From contig OX388341.1 of assembly GCA_947579665.1 (NCBI GenBank), positions 8,236,752 to 8,300,751 on the forward strand: a DNA stretch of 64,000 nucleotides. The letters run 5' to 3'. A program made the translations under genes and the position numbers. The DNA is from Sympetrum striolatum. Its lineage: Eukaryota; Arthropoda; Insecta; Odonata; Libellulidae. The notes below the pieces were generated by a model that was not told where the DNA came from, did no database searches, and saw nothing but the letters and a program-made list of their open reading frames with translations. This document shows positions 39,770 through 51,552 of the stretch, one piece after another (the stretch's first letter is position 1; every line of letters starts with the position of its first letter).

Positions 39770-41075
39770 TGAGTTTCATCCTGATCATTCAAAATCATTC
39801 ATTTCAAATCTTAGTCTTTTAATTTATGCTTTGTTCTTCAAATCACAGTTGCTACTACACACTGCAATTACTATTCTAAGAATGGTAATGAAATTCATAG
39901 GCACAGTAGTCAGACCAACATTTTAGTTTCGGACTCAATAGTTGATGAAGCTTAAAAAGGAAGTGAAGAAGACTACCAAAAAAAAAACTTGCTTATGAAA
40001 GGATCCAAGGTATCCTATTTTTAATCAAGAGAAAGTGCATCTCTGCAATACTTTCAAATTGACTGTGGATTTGTGTATGACCATAACATACGAGGTTTAA
40101 TGTAGGAGTTGGGAATTCCTGTCTATAACATGAGTGGTGAAAGTTTTACTATAGCTCAAAGCAGAGCTTGAAGTGTGTTCTCTTTCACAAAGGTCATTTA
40201 TTTAGTGCACTCCTAATAGGCCATTCAGTTTTTTTGTTTGAAGACATGAAGAGTGTCATTGATTTCATACAATATCACATCCACAAATAGATCAAATGTG
40301 TTGACCTTAAAATGGTCTTCTTCCTTCTTGGTTAGCAATGTGGATATATGAAGTATCCCTGTGATTTGTGTATGTGAGATAGAAGAGCTCGCAAAGGAGC
40401 ATTTGATGCAGTCGGATTTGCCACCAAGATCTGAGCTCAAATCTGGTGATCTAAATATCCTACATCAGCCACTTGTCATTTTATTCCACCTGTACATATA
40501 AAATTGGGTTTCACGAAGCAATTTGTTTAAGCTTTGCCAACTGAAGGAGACTGTGTTACGAGCCGTGGGGTTGGGGATAATTTACTCAACTCTCGTAATC
40601 CGAAAAAGTAACACTTTATTCCTGATCGTAATCAATACTGTTTTCAAATTTTTTAAATAAAATGCCATCTTTGGCCTTAAATTAAAGTTCGTGAGGATGT
40701 GACTGTGAATTGCTCCAAGTTATTTTGCTTTTTGTGTTAGAAAGCCTTATATTATTCAAAGTAGTGTTATTGTATTTTTTTTATAAAGTATTGGGCCTTA
40801 GCTTAGCTTATTTTACGTAAATTGGTTTAGAATTGTGATTTCTATGAGTGTTTGTGTTCTTCAAAGTTTTTGCCGCAAAGACTGTTGGAGTTGTCTGAGT
40901 TCACGAAGCCAATAAGTATCCTTTAAAACAGTGCTCTGCAACATTTTCTCACCTACGACATACCTATATTCTTCCTAGAATTCCTCGACACACCAAAACT
41001 AAAATATATAGGTATTAAATTGATACACACATTTTACAATAAATTTTTGTTTTATATTTGAAAAGTATACATATA
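39770..41075 (+). other. Intron, nothing assigned
   Basis: At 40930 CAGTGCTCTGCAACATTTTC resembles a hAT-type end without a partner found. No gene. Confidence 0.35.
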
Positions 41076-41079
41076 GTGG

Positions 41080-41160
41080 AGGATCCTTTATCCGAACTTT
41101 TTGGGATGGAGTTCGGTTTGCATAAAGGATATGTTTGGATAATGGTATTTTTACATTAGT
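41080..41160. repeat. Fragment of a Tigger-like TIR
   Basis: AGTGGAGGATCCTTTATCCG followed by AACTT and a TTGGATAA motif resembles the end of the MITE at 25812-26272. The rest of the element is not evident. Confidence 0.45.
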
Positions 41161-41569
41161 GAGAAAAAGGAACTGAAAAAAAGGCTTTGACGGTTATAGC
41201 ACAAAATAAGTGACGATAATGCGCATAAATATTATTGAAAACTTTTAATTAAGGAAAACTATACATGACCGTCCCCGCAAGGTTTTTCTTTTCGAAACAA
41301 CTACCGTTGAGTCAAATTCTGCAACAAATTGAAGAATTTGGTCCTTCTGTGATTTTATATCATGTACAGTTTTCCTGCTGAAGATTGGATGAAATGACAG
41401 CACGATCTAGTTTATTACATTTTGCTGTAACCTCAGCACCTGTCTTTTTCTCTTGACTTCCCCACCGCTTAAACTAGCTGCTGGACACATTTTCTTCTCA
41501 TTTTTATCCATTTAGAAGGTTAATTAATGTAGTATAAATACTTACTCATTAACACCTGAAAAAGATCGC

Positions 41570-42190
41570 TGCAAAAGAGAGGGCCATTTACATTCTTCAA
41601 TGCATTTCTTATGGAGATAACAGAAACAAATTTAAGGTACTTCCCAGCATGATATCGACTGTAAACTTTGCATTAAATAAGACCAAGTTAAAGCAAGTCA
41701 TAATGTGTATTCACAGCTGCCAATAGATCCTGGGTTCGACACCAGGTGTCTCTAAAATTAGTAACTGTTACAATTTTAAAGAATTTTTTCGAACCCGTTA
41801 CTGATAGTATAGAAACTTAAAACTTGTAAAAGGCATGTAAATAAAGATCATAGATATATTTTAAATACGTGTTTTAGATTTCCTTGATCGTCCTTGGTTC
41901 GATCCCAGAAGGCCATTTACATTACCCAATTCATTTCAGATGGGGATAATGGAGTCTTATTTCAGGTCCTTCCCGGCATGATATGGACTTCAAAATTTGC
42001 TTTAAATAAGATCAGGTCCTATCAAGTTATTCTGTCTATTTGCATCTGCCAATAGGTCCTGAGTTTGACACCAGGCGCCTACAAAAATTAGAAATTGCTA
42101 CGATTTTTAAGATTTTATTAACCCCTTCCCAATAACATTGAAACTCAACATTTGATATATGAATAAAGATTTTAAATACATTTCATATGC
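41570..42190 (+). repeat. tRNA-like module array, three units
   Basis: Cores at about 41730 (GGGTTCGACACCAGG), 41895 (GGTTCGATCCCAGA) and 42060 (GAGTTTGACACCAGG), 160-170 bp apart, in the same order and with the same flanks as 16260-16680. Confidence 0.75.
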
Positions 42191-42239
42191 TTCCATACTG
42201 CATTTTGGGGTGAACAAAAAAGACCCAAAAGGGTGCATG

Positions 42240-42450
42240 TTATTTTCGAGTAAATGTGGTATTTTTGACGCGAACATACTTTTTTTACACATTATGAAGC
42301 ATTAGCATAAGGATTATAGTGCATCTAGTTCCATTATGCCTCACTCGCTGCTTTGGATTCAAGAGGACGGACTTAGACTTTTTTAGAACTCAGCTATAAT
42401 GAGTACTTTACTGATTTTTGTCAGCTCTCGTTATAACTGACTTCTACTGC
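42240..42450 (+). mobile_element. Tigger-type element, 3' fragment
   Basis: The last 210 bp of the family at 17753-19268: TTTGGATTCAAGAGGACGGA, GCTATAATGAGTAC, TTTTTGTCAGCTCTCGTTAT and the end ACTTCTACTG. The 5' part is missing. Confidence 0.8.
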
Positions 42451-42725
42451 ACTTATATAGAGGCCTTACCAGTGTTTTTTCGTATTCATAATAATTTACT
42501 TTGGTTTTTACTTATCTGATCTGAGTAATATTTTACTTTACTTGTTAACAATTCATTTGATTGGATTATATTATGGTAACTTCCTTTACTTTTTTCAAAA
42601 GAAAATTAAATTAAAATTCTGTCATTTTAAAAGAACCATTTTCAGAGGAGAGAGATAACTATTTTTATTAATATAGTTTTTTGACAAAATAGTGATGTAT
42701 TTATAACTTTCCCTATTTTCATCAG

Positions 42726-42866
42726 CTCTTAGAAAAAGATCCTGTCATGAGGCTGGGTTCCCCAGGATGTCCTGCTGGTGAGGTAGTTGACCAGCCATTT
42801 TTCCGTTCAATAGACTGGTCACGGCTAGAGAAGAAGGACTTGGAGCCACCCTTCAAGCCGTGTATG
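42726..42866 (+). CDS. Pkcdelta: PKC-delta-type kinase, visible exon 5 (end of kinase domain)
   Basis: Encodes residues 228-274: LLEKDPVMRLGSPGCPAGEV, with the arginine that ends kinase subdomain XI, then DQPFFRSIDWSRLEKKDLEP and PFKPCM, the start of the AGC-kinase tail. Phase 0 on both sides; acceptor TTTTCATCAG, donor GTAAGA. Confidence 0.97.
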
Positions 42867-43295
42867 GTAAGACAAATATCAATGATATATTTAAATATGT
42901 TTTTGAATGGTGGGGGTATCCATAAAGTAAGATTGATTGCTCTGCATAAGATGGAAATGTTTAAAAGTCCAAAGAATTAACTTTTTGTCTACATTTATCA
43001 TACCATTTTCATTGCTCTGTGCTAGTTCTTTATGGCAATCTTGGTTAATTGGAAACAGCTTCTTTATAACTATGTCTCTACATTCTTCCACTGAATTAAT
43101 TAGACAATATTCTGCTTCCCTTCTAAGTTTAAAATCTTTGATCTCCAAGATATATTTTGCAGGCTATATAGATATTTATGTTAGCTTAGAGTAGAACCAA
43201 ATGTCACAAAACTTTCAAATTATACAGGGTAATAAAAGGAAATGCCATACAGATAATAATACGTTTCTTTCTATTTTTATAAGGTCTCTAGTTTG
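42867..43295 (+). other. Intron start, nothing recognised
   Basis: AT-rich; small open frames on both strands overlap each other and look like chance. Confidence 0.4.
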
Positions 43296-43305
43296 AACCA
43301 GCAAA

Positions 43306-43490
43306 GTCAACTGCAAAATGAAAACACTTTGTACTTTTCCACAGAAAATTTATTTTGCGACTGGTTTCATAAGCGAGCGAGCGAACTTAAATCTTCAGGC
43401 CTGAAGATGTAAGTTCGCTTATGATACCGGTCACAAAATAAATTTTCTGTGGAAAAGTACAAAGTGTTTTCATTCTGCAAATGGCTTTCC
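43306..43490. repeat. Palindrome of Penelope-like element ends
   Basis: Two near-identical blocks of about 90 bp meet head to head at CTTCAGGCCTGAAG (centre 43399/43400). Each contains CCACAGAAAATTTATTTTG, a CCGGT/CCAGT-type motif, and AAAGTACAAAGTG. The left arm carries eight extra bases (GCGAGCGA). The same motif order (CTGAAGATGA, ACCGG, AATAAATTTTCTGTGG) marks the 3' end of the PLE at 62445-63590. Confidence 0.8.
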
Positions 43491-43499
43491 ACGAAGTCA

Positions 43500-44040
43500 C
43501 GCCTTCTCATATCGAATATACAGTAAAGTCAAATTCTTTCCATAAGAAACCTATATTTCAAAGCTCAATTTTGTCATAACAGGCTGTATTAAAAAAAAAT
43601 AAAATTAAGTCAATATAATGGTTTAAAGAATTAAAGAAGTTCCAAGTGAAAGAAGATTGAAGTATGATTTTTATTTTGAGCATTGAGTGTCTTTGACGGT
43701 TGATCAAAAATTGGAAGAATTTTGAAGTAATTATAGAAACATTTGAAATCATTAAGTTGTATATTTATGTATGTTCCAGCATAACCGTGATAGTGCATGA
43801 CTAACTCTATTTTTACAAAACCACTGTGGGGATAAAACACCACTAGCATTCCTACCCCTCTATATTCCTAGAGTTGAGGGAAGAGGTGAAAAATTAAATA
43901 ACCTGAATCATCAAAAACTGATATTTAATCTATTGTTTCTGGCATTCAATTGCAATTCTTTTGGTGAGTCAGCATCAAACTGATTGCTGACTCCCCCAAA
44001 GACATTTGAGCTTATGCTTTTCGAGAAAATTCTAGCAACC
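43500..44040. other. Intron, unassigned
   Basis: No recognisable coding; ACAGTAAAGTCAAATTC at 43520 may be a Tigger-like end. Confidence 0.3.
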
Positions 44041-44164
44041 ACTCCAATCTTTAATGGTAGTTTTTGAGAGAAGCTAACTTGGCAAGTCTTTCAATCAAGG
44101 TCAATTTTTTAAAGACTATCGTACACATCAATTTGAATCCAATAATGCATTTCCTATGTAATAA

Positions 44165-44340
44165 GAGGGCAATCAGTCAATGTCCGGTTTCCAACAGTTT
44201 CCGTAAAGGTAGGTCATGTGGTACCCAGTTAGCCCTTTTTCTCAACGATGTAGTTAAAGCAGCTGATAAAGGTATAAGAACATATGCCATATTTCTAGAT
44301 TTCAAAAAAGCTTTCGATCAAGTATCCCACGTAAAAGGAA
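44165..44340 (+). pseudogene. LINE reverse transcriptase fragment
   Basis: SFRKGRSCGTQLALFLNDVV followed by FLDFKKAFDQVSH matches the fingers and first catalytic aspartate block (FLDFxKAFDxVxH) of Jockey/CR1-type reverse transcriptases. The remainder of the domain is missing; the frame degrades into non-coding sequence at 44345. Confidence 0.85.
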
Positions 44341-44559
44341 TTTATAAGTTGAACTTAACTTATTTTTTTATTGAAGAGTGTTATGAAGTGCTGTTGCTGC
44401 ATGGTTGATTTATTTATTTTGCCAAACTTATTAAAATATCCATTTTAAAATGTTAGTTTGTGGAAACCTCTTTAGAGTGAGCCTCTCTATATCGAAGGGC
44501 AAAAATTAAGGTCCCTTCAATTTCGAATTACAGAGGTTTTACTGTATATTGTGAAATGA

Positions 44560-46680
44560 TTTATTGTGTGCAAGAATGATACACCCCCTTATCACCAGGA
44601 AGACCCAAGTTCGATGCCAGGCGGTAAATATATCTCCAATATAAAATACATTGGGGTTGTGTTTTTTTTTTTTTTAAACGTGAAATTGTGTTTATGGTTT
44701 TCGTCTGATATTCATGGTTTCTAGCCATCCCTTGAATTTCATCTCCCTATGTTTCCTGGAAGTGCCTCAAAAAATTCCCAAAAATATCTGCCATGTATCT
44801 TTATGGGAAAAAATCGGGAATTTGGGGCCCTCTGGCATTGAACCCATGACACTGAGGTTCAAAATCGCAATTTTCTTGGCGGTTACACATTATGGCCAAT
44901 ACGTCGTATAAATTTAAACTCAATCATGCTTGTGGTTTATGGCTGTGAATTTGTATCTTATCCAACTATCTATATATATAGATGTGTACATGAATGAATC
45001 CGGAGAAGTATCTATAAATAATAGATAGATGCTTCTCCGGATTCATTCATATATATGGGGATATAGATTGATTGGATACTAATTCATAGCCTAAACCACA
45101 AGCGTTATTGACTTGAAATTTTTATGACGTATTGGCCATTACATGTAACTGGCAGAAAAATTGCAATTTTGAACCTCAGTGTCATGGGTTCGATTCCAGA
45201 TACCAAAAGTCTCGATTTTTTCCATTTAAATGCCTTGCTTAGATTTTCCGGAATTCGGGACTGTCCTATAAAAAATAATAAAACAGTTCAAAGATTCTTG
45301 AAATTTGCTGCTATATAATTGTCCGGCATCGTACCCGGGTCTTACTGATGATACTTACTATACAGCAAAACAGAATATCACCATCTCTAACTAAGTGCAA
45401 AAATTTAAGCAGAAATATTGGTGTAAACTGCCTCTAACGACGTCCAACTTTTCCCTTATATTCCTTATGTGAGAAATTGTAATGTGTTCTGGCATCAAAC
45501 CCAGGAAAATCATGGTCATTATGTAATTTTTTTTCTTAAACGGTGACTTAATATTCATCTTCTTGCAAAGGAAGAAGTTCCTATTATTTCGATAAGTGCA
45601 TGAAAAAAATAATGAAAAACTACCCCAATGTGTTATATAAGGCAGGTATATTTACCACCTAGCATCAAACCAGGGTCTTTCTGGTGATGTTTCCTATGCA
45701 GCACAACAGAAAATCACCATCTTTAACTATGTGTGAAAATTCAGGCAGATATATTGGCTGTAACTGCCTCAAACTACATCCTACTTTTCGCATGTATTTC
45801 TTATGAGAGAAATTTTAATGTGCCCTGGCATCGAAATCAGAAATAGTATGGTCTTATCTAAATTTTTTCAAAACCCTAGGCTTCTTCCATATAAGCAAAA
45901 ACTTTATTTCCTATCATTTCGATAAGTGCATCAAAAAAATAATGAAAAACTATCTATATGTACATACTATGGTACTACGGTAAACATATCTCCCATTTAA
46001 AACATATTGATTGAATTTTCATAATTCTTTGGGAATATATGAGTAAAATGCAAGCAAATGGTTTTTAGAATAACATAAATATACATACACATGCAAAGTT
46101 TCTACTATCTGTCTTCAAGGTAAAGACTCCGAAAGAATTATGAAAATTCAATCAATATGTTTTAAATGGGAGATATGTTTACCGTCTGGCATTGAAACCA
46201 GGTAGAAATATTGGTTGGAACTGCCTCAAACGACGTCCTACTTTTCCCTTATATTCCTTACGTGAGAAATTTTAATGTGCTCTTGAATTGAATCCAGGAA
46301 CAGCATGGTCTTATCAAATTTTTTTTCTTAGGCCGTGTCTTAATATACATTCTCTAGCAAAGCAAGAACTTCCTATAATTTCGATAAGTGCATGAAAAAA
46401 AAACTTAAAATCTATCTCAATGTATTTTAAAGGTCAGATTTTTGCATCGTCTTAGCATCAAACCCAGGATATTTTCTGTAGAAGTCAGTCACAGCACAAC
46501 AGATAATCACTATCTCTAACTATGTGTGGAAACTGGACTAGAAATATTTGCTGCAACTGCCTCAAATGACATCTTACTTTTCCCATGTATTCCTTATGAG
46601 AGAAATATTAATGTGACCTGGCATCGAACCCAGGAACAGCATGGTCTTATCTTAATTTTTTTCTAAAACCGAGTCTTAAT
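44560..46680. repeat. Large tRNA-like module array with two fold-backs
   Basis: Plus cores at about 44605 and 45185; minus cores at about 44845, 45325, 45490, 45660, 45825, 46195, 46290, 46455 and 46622, commonly about 165 bp apart. Two inverted pairs are embedded: about 44805-44990 with 45045-45228 around CTCCGGAT hairpin sequence, and a perfect 52-bp pair at 45979-46030 and 46132-46183. Recurrent blocks are AAAATTCAAGCAGAAATATT, ACTGCCTCAAACGAC and GAACAGCATGGTCTTATC. Confidence 0.8.
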
Positions 46681-46689
46681 TTACTTTAA

Positions 46690-47305
46690 ATTTACTGAAT
46701 GCAATGTATGGCTCTGCAATGTCTGGAAATGATAGACGAATTTAGTGGCGCAGGCAATCCACAATGAAACCAAAAATTTTGGAGAGATAGGACATCACCT
46801 CACATTTTGCGTTTGGAAGCCGTATGTGTTGTAATTTTCATATTTAATTTCATCTAATATGTCTCAGAAATCATTTGTCGTAAAGTAATCAGAATCAATT
46901 TACAAAATTATAAATTTTGAACTGAACATAATTTGATAAATAAATTTTGATGGATGCCATCATGACATTTCTCACCAAAAAACGAATAGTCATCAATGGA
47001 CTTTGAGGAATAAAATATGAACTTTGTGGCATATATGGCTTCTATTAGGCAAAATGTCATATGATGTTCTATGCCTCCAGAATTTTGGTTTGGTTGTCTA
47101 TGCTCTACATTTGTTAAGCATTTGCAGGCATCGTATAACCATAGATTGTATTAAATAAATAAATTTCAGATATTTAAAACAGAGGAATAAATTTATTGTT
47201 GATATATACTAAGATGTTGATATTTAAGAACCTCATTAGCATTTGTTTCCCATTAGTACCTTATTGGGCACCATCATTGATGCTGTCATAGCTGGAAAAT
47301 ATATC
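46690..47305 (+). other. Intron, unassigned
   Basis: A segment at 47160-47260 resembles 11730-11880. No coding similarity. Confidence 0.35.
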
Positions 47306-47314
47306 AGGTGGAAG

Positions 47315-47698
47315 TAGAGGTCTGCATGGGCTGAAAATTCCAGCCCAGCTGGTTCTTCATTGAGCCCAAGCCCGGCCCGAATGTTGATACTCATTTTCGT
47401 TCTCAAGCCCCACCCAAGCCTGAACTTTCTATAAATTGCCTTGTAATTAATTTTTGTGAATTGTGAGAAGTACATTTTTTTTCACAAAGCATTTTATTTA
47501 AGCATTGCGTTACAACTTTAAGAGGCTCTTGCCTTTATGCAAGAAACTAATGCTCTTTAAGAACGAATAATACTCTCCTCCCCGAATTTTCCATGGGCCC
47601 AAGCCCGGCCTGAGCCCGATAGACTGCTTGCTTACCCGGCCCATGGGCTGTGCCAGGCTTGGGCCCATGGGCTTAGACCCGGCCCATGCAGACCCCTT
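47315..47698. mobile_element. hAT-type MITE with GGTCTGCATGGGC ends
   Basis: Ends TAGAGGTCTGCATGGGC and, reversed, AAGGGGTCTGCATGGGC are inverted repeats. The flanks GGTGGAAG (47307-47314) and GGTGGAGG (47699-47706) differ in one of eight bases, fitting a hAT target duplication. Internal GGGCCGGGCTTGGGC-like motifs occur several times in both directions. No transposase. Confidence 0.75.
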
Positions 47699-47709
47699 GG
47701 TGGAGGATG

Positions 47710-48540
47710 TCCACCAAATCCCAAAATAATTACTAGGACACCTGTTAACATTCCTGAAAAAAATTCTCCCAACTCCAATTTTCCTAGAATACAATTTTGT
47801 AATCAGGTCCAGAATTATTAGGGCCGGCTGCACCATCTCCAGTTACACTAACTCACTATTTAGCCTCTGGGTTTGGTTTAGGAGAAGTCTGGGAGTGAAA
47901 TCTATTGTATATACAATGGAAATACAGATGCCAGTCACCAAATCAGAAGGTTCTCATACCTTCATTCTAAAAAAAATTAGGCAATGATTGGAATCAATTT
48001 CCTTCCCAATGGATGGAGCTTTCTTTAATCCTAATTCTCTGAGTAATTATTTCCTTCTAGTCAAATTAATTGAAGAAGCCGTTACTTGGTGAAACTGCAT
48101 TTAAAAATAAATTATGATTTTTTTACTTATTTCCACCATTCCTTATAGCTGTTCTGCTACAGCTATTTTTATATAAATTACATGAAGTGAAACTGCTAAA
48201 TCGGATTCAATCAATCTGAGTTGCCCTGGCACCGAGGAATGCAATTTAAGAATTAAAAACTAGGCTTCGTATTTTCTCAAGATTTTTAAATGAACGACCA
48301 TTTTGGTGCATTCAGAAGTAGAAGTTTCAACAGCCTCCTGTTGTATTAATGACGCGATTGATTCTTGAAAAATTTTGGCCTAGGGTTTAGAAAGAGAGAA
48401 AGAATGAGAACGTAGAATTTTTAGGGTTTAGGGTAGAAGTATTTAATTTAATATCATAAGTTAATAAGTTGGTCAAATCAAGTTTAGGGGTAGTAATGTC
48501 AGGAAATTGGTTAACCAGTTCTAAGATAACTGAGGGAAAT
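47710..48540 (+). other. Intron, unassigned
   Basis: No feature recognised; may contain further parts of the retrotransposon next to it. Confidence 0.3.
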
Positions 48541-48551
48541 GTAGGATTGAC

Positions 48552-49025
48552 CTAACATAAATAGCTAATGTGGCCAAGCTTAGGTTTAACTCCTTTCAGA
48601 CTAGCACTGCCCAAGGACTGTGGTGGCGGTGAGTTATGCTGAAGAATAGCTGGACAGTTAAATGAGACTGCTTGATCATGAGGTAACTGGTCATCCACCT
48701 GGTTCCAGTAGGGCACATGTTGGTCGGGGCGTGAAACAAACAAAAGATAATCTGGACATAAAATCATCCTAGTTTTTAGCATAAAATCTCTACCCAACAG
48801 AATTGGAACTGGTAATGAGGTGACATAAAAATCATGATAAGTCCTTGATTTTTACCTTCAAAGTTACCCTTTCCGACAGTCTAAGGTTGGAACCCCCCTA
48901 ATGCCTTGTACTCTAAAGGGAGATAGATAAGGCGCGACCATAGTTTTTGGTTTTCTCAAAAATTGAGTGTTTATTAACGAATTAGAAGAGTCAGAATCTA
49001 GCAAATTGGGAACTGGTATTTTCTA
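48552..49025 (-). pseudogene. Gypsy-like retrotransposon aspartic protease remnant
   Basis: On the minus strand VPNLLDSDSSNSLINTQFLR corresponds to the active-site block of retroviral-type proteases (LLDSGS-xx-SLI). Further 3' VKIKDLS and VTSLPVPILLGRDFMLKTRM match the flap and ILGxDFL blocks. The active-site DSG reads DSD here, and a frameshift lies between the blocks (near 48870), so it is inactive. After 48797 the frame runs into a poorly conserved linker before reverse transcriptase, which is not seen. Confidence 0.75.
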
Positions 49026-49310
49026 AATTCATACTAGGGTAGAGCGTTTAACAAACGAAGATCTAAATCAATCCTTACACTTAAAATTTAATGCTCTCTG
49101 CATTGCTGAATGCCTTTTGTTTTTACTTAGGGTAACATTTCTTCTGTGCATTTGAGTAGACAGATCAATATATAGACCTTTTTATTTAAAATTCTTCCTT
49201 TTATTTAACAAGTTTGAGAATTTATTCATTGCTCCAGGGTATAAATGCTTGACTCAAAATATTTTGCACAATTTACCTTTTCTACTTCTGATAATCGAAT
49301 ATGTATACTA

Positions 49311-50640
49311 GGGTGTCCCAAGACGTAATGGAAATTTTTTTTTGAAAATTCAGTTACGCATACCCTCTATTTTTTTCTATTTGGCCTTATAAATTTACCT
49401 AATAAATATTATTGCGATTGGATTATGGTAACCCATGCCGACTTGATGCCAAACAGTTTCAAGAAATAAAAATTTGTACTGACAAGGGAGATACCAGGTT
49501 AATTGGTAATTAACTAATGAATTCTGAGGAATCTTTCAGGGCACATTCTTTGCTTAAAAATAGAGGACACATGTCTGGCCGTTTTAGTCAATGGGCTTTT
49601 GTTTATGAAAAATTAGCAACTGAATATTGGAGTTAGGCAACCATGCCACACACATATTGCTATATACCATATTTGACGGCATATAAGATGCACCTTTTTT
49701 CCTAAATTATGTCTCGAAAAATTTCCCTGTGTCTTATATGTGAAGGTTCAACCTCCACAGGTTAACTTTAAATACTGAATGCTATTTTTAGCCCAGATGG
49801 TCTATACTACCTATTTCATAATTGCATTCAATGATTGTGTTAATATTTGGCTTTTACGAAACGTGACAACTAAAAGAAACTACATTATAAGTTAATGTGG
49901 TACTGCACTTTCACACGGACTATTAAAACTTTTTTCCTTGTGAGTGGCCAACTTAATGAGGGTGCGTCTTATATGCCGTCAAATACGGTAGATCTTGAGT
50001 TAGTAAGAATTTATTTTCTTCCATATTTTTGCAACTTCAAATACACATAGCCTATATTTTTTACTGTTTGGCCTTTATAACTCGCATAATAAATATTATA
50101 GAGATTGAGTTATGGTAACCCACTTGATGCCAAAGATGAGAAATGCAAATTTGTACTGATTTATTATGGAAGGATTCCAGAACTCAATGTTTATCTAGTA
50201 AATGAAACAGCAATATTCCCAAACCGTTTATATTTAATATCGAATATGTGAAAAACATTATTCTTGAAATTTTCTTTTATAAGTTTCCATTTACAGTCAG
50301 GATAAATCTTCCGGTGTTTTTGTACGCAACGTAATTAAAATTACTTTTGTTCCTCCTCAACCGTGATTAAGCTATGAAAGTCCTGCATTAAGTATACTGC
50401 TCTCAGCATTGAAAACTTCTTTCTGGCTTCTTTAAATGAAGCATTATCTGACCACATAGTAGGGCATTTGAGGAGAAAACTGTCATCAATTTTAAGAAGT
50501 TCGAATAATGACTTGGTTCTGATTAAATGAAGTTGTACATGTTTTTCTCTTAAATATAAACAAAAGAAAGTCAGTCAATAAAATTATGATTCAAACAAAA
50601 ATAAGGCAAAAACAACTGTATTTATATATTTAACTTACTG
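49311..50640 (+). repeat. GGGTGTCCC-type repeat, copy 3, carrying a MITE
   Basis: Starts AGGGTGTCCCAAGACG and follows copy 1 through TTGGATTATGGTAACC, ATGCCAAACAGTTT, AATCTTTCAGGGCAC and TTGGAGTTAGGCAACCATGC. It is interrupted at 49667-49988 by a small TIR element. A second, partial start of the same sequence (GGCCTTTATAACTCGCATAA, TTATGGTAACCCACTTGATG) occurs at about 50060-50140. Confidence 0.7.
49667..49988. mobile_element. MITE nested in the GGGTGTCCC repeat
   Basis: Ends CCATATTTGACGGCATATAA and, reversed, CCGTATTTGACGGCATATAA are near-perfect inverted repeats, extended by GATGCACC / GACGCACC. TA flanks both sides. Length 322 bp. Its superfamily is not certain; the TA duplication suggests Tc1/mariner. 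Confidence 0.85.
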
Positions 50641-51551
50641 TACCATAAACCGCGTGTTAAGAAAGAACACAGTTGAACTTAAAAAATTTAAAAGAAAGCC
50701 ATCCTAATATCTGTGAGCAGATTCTTACGGGAGGTTGAAACAGTGATACTTAGGCTCGATATTTACGATTTGATAGCTGGCGCCCATTCAAAAAAGGCTA
50801 CCTATTCATAAATGGTGCTTGCTGTTTTGACTAAGAATTTTGCAAAAAATATATGACATTTTTCAGAAAATTAGGTCGACTTCAACCCCATGTATAAATT
50901 TAATTTGCAGGATTCAAAGTAATATACTTAATAATAATAGTAATGGCTCTATATGGAATTTATTTAGCATGAACTAAGCGAAGTATCAAAGTTCACAAAA
51001 AAAAATCCACTTGTATTTTTGGACATTTTTTTTAATTCTAGCCCACTGCACGAAGTTATATAGATTAGAATGAATATAAACTAAAATTAAATAATGCTTG
51101 GAAGGTATCAAGATGATATTTAATCACAAAATGATAATTTATCAGAGAAAGAAATGGAAGAAAATATATTCCTATTAATTCGATAGATATTTAGTAATAT
51201 ATGTGTATGGCGTGGTTGCCCAACTCCGATATTCAGTTGCTAATCTTTTATAAACAAAAGCCCATTGCGTTGAACGGCTAGACACATGTCCACTATTTTT
51301 AAACAAAGAACGTGTCCTGAAAGATTTGTGAGAATCCATTTGTTAATTACCCATTAACCTGGCGTCCCCCTTGTCGGTACTAATTTTCATTTCTCGAAAT
51401 TGTTTGGCATCAATTCGGCATAGGTTACCATAATCCAATCATAATAAAATTTATTAGGTAAGTTTATAATATTTTGGCCTATAAGGCCAAATAGAAAAAA
51501 AATAGACGGTATGTGTTAAAAAAAAATGGCTTTGATTTTTTTGGGACACCC
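50640..51551 (-). repeat. GGGTGTCCC-type repeat, copy 4 (most complete)
   Basis: Ends TTGGGACACCCA on the plus strand. In its own orientation it runs GGGTGTCCC, TGGATTATGGTAACC, GATGCCAAACAATTTCG, TCTTTCAGGACACG, GGAGTTGGGCAACC, GTGGGCTAGAATT, TCTTAGTCAAAACAGCAAGC and CTAAGTATCACTG. Copy 1 covers the first two thirds of this order and copy 2 the last third. Confidence 0.7.
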
Positions 51552-51552
51552 A

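Noticed and set aside
43519..44541. Tigger-type element from ACAGTAAAGTC to GGTTTTACTGTA
   Set aside because: The right end looks like a pogo-type repeat, but the left candidate matches only the first bases and a LINE fragment lies between; not enough to call one element.
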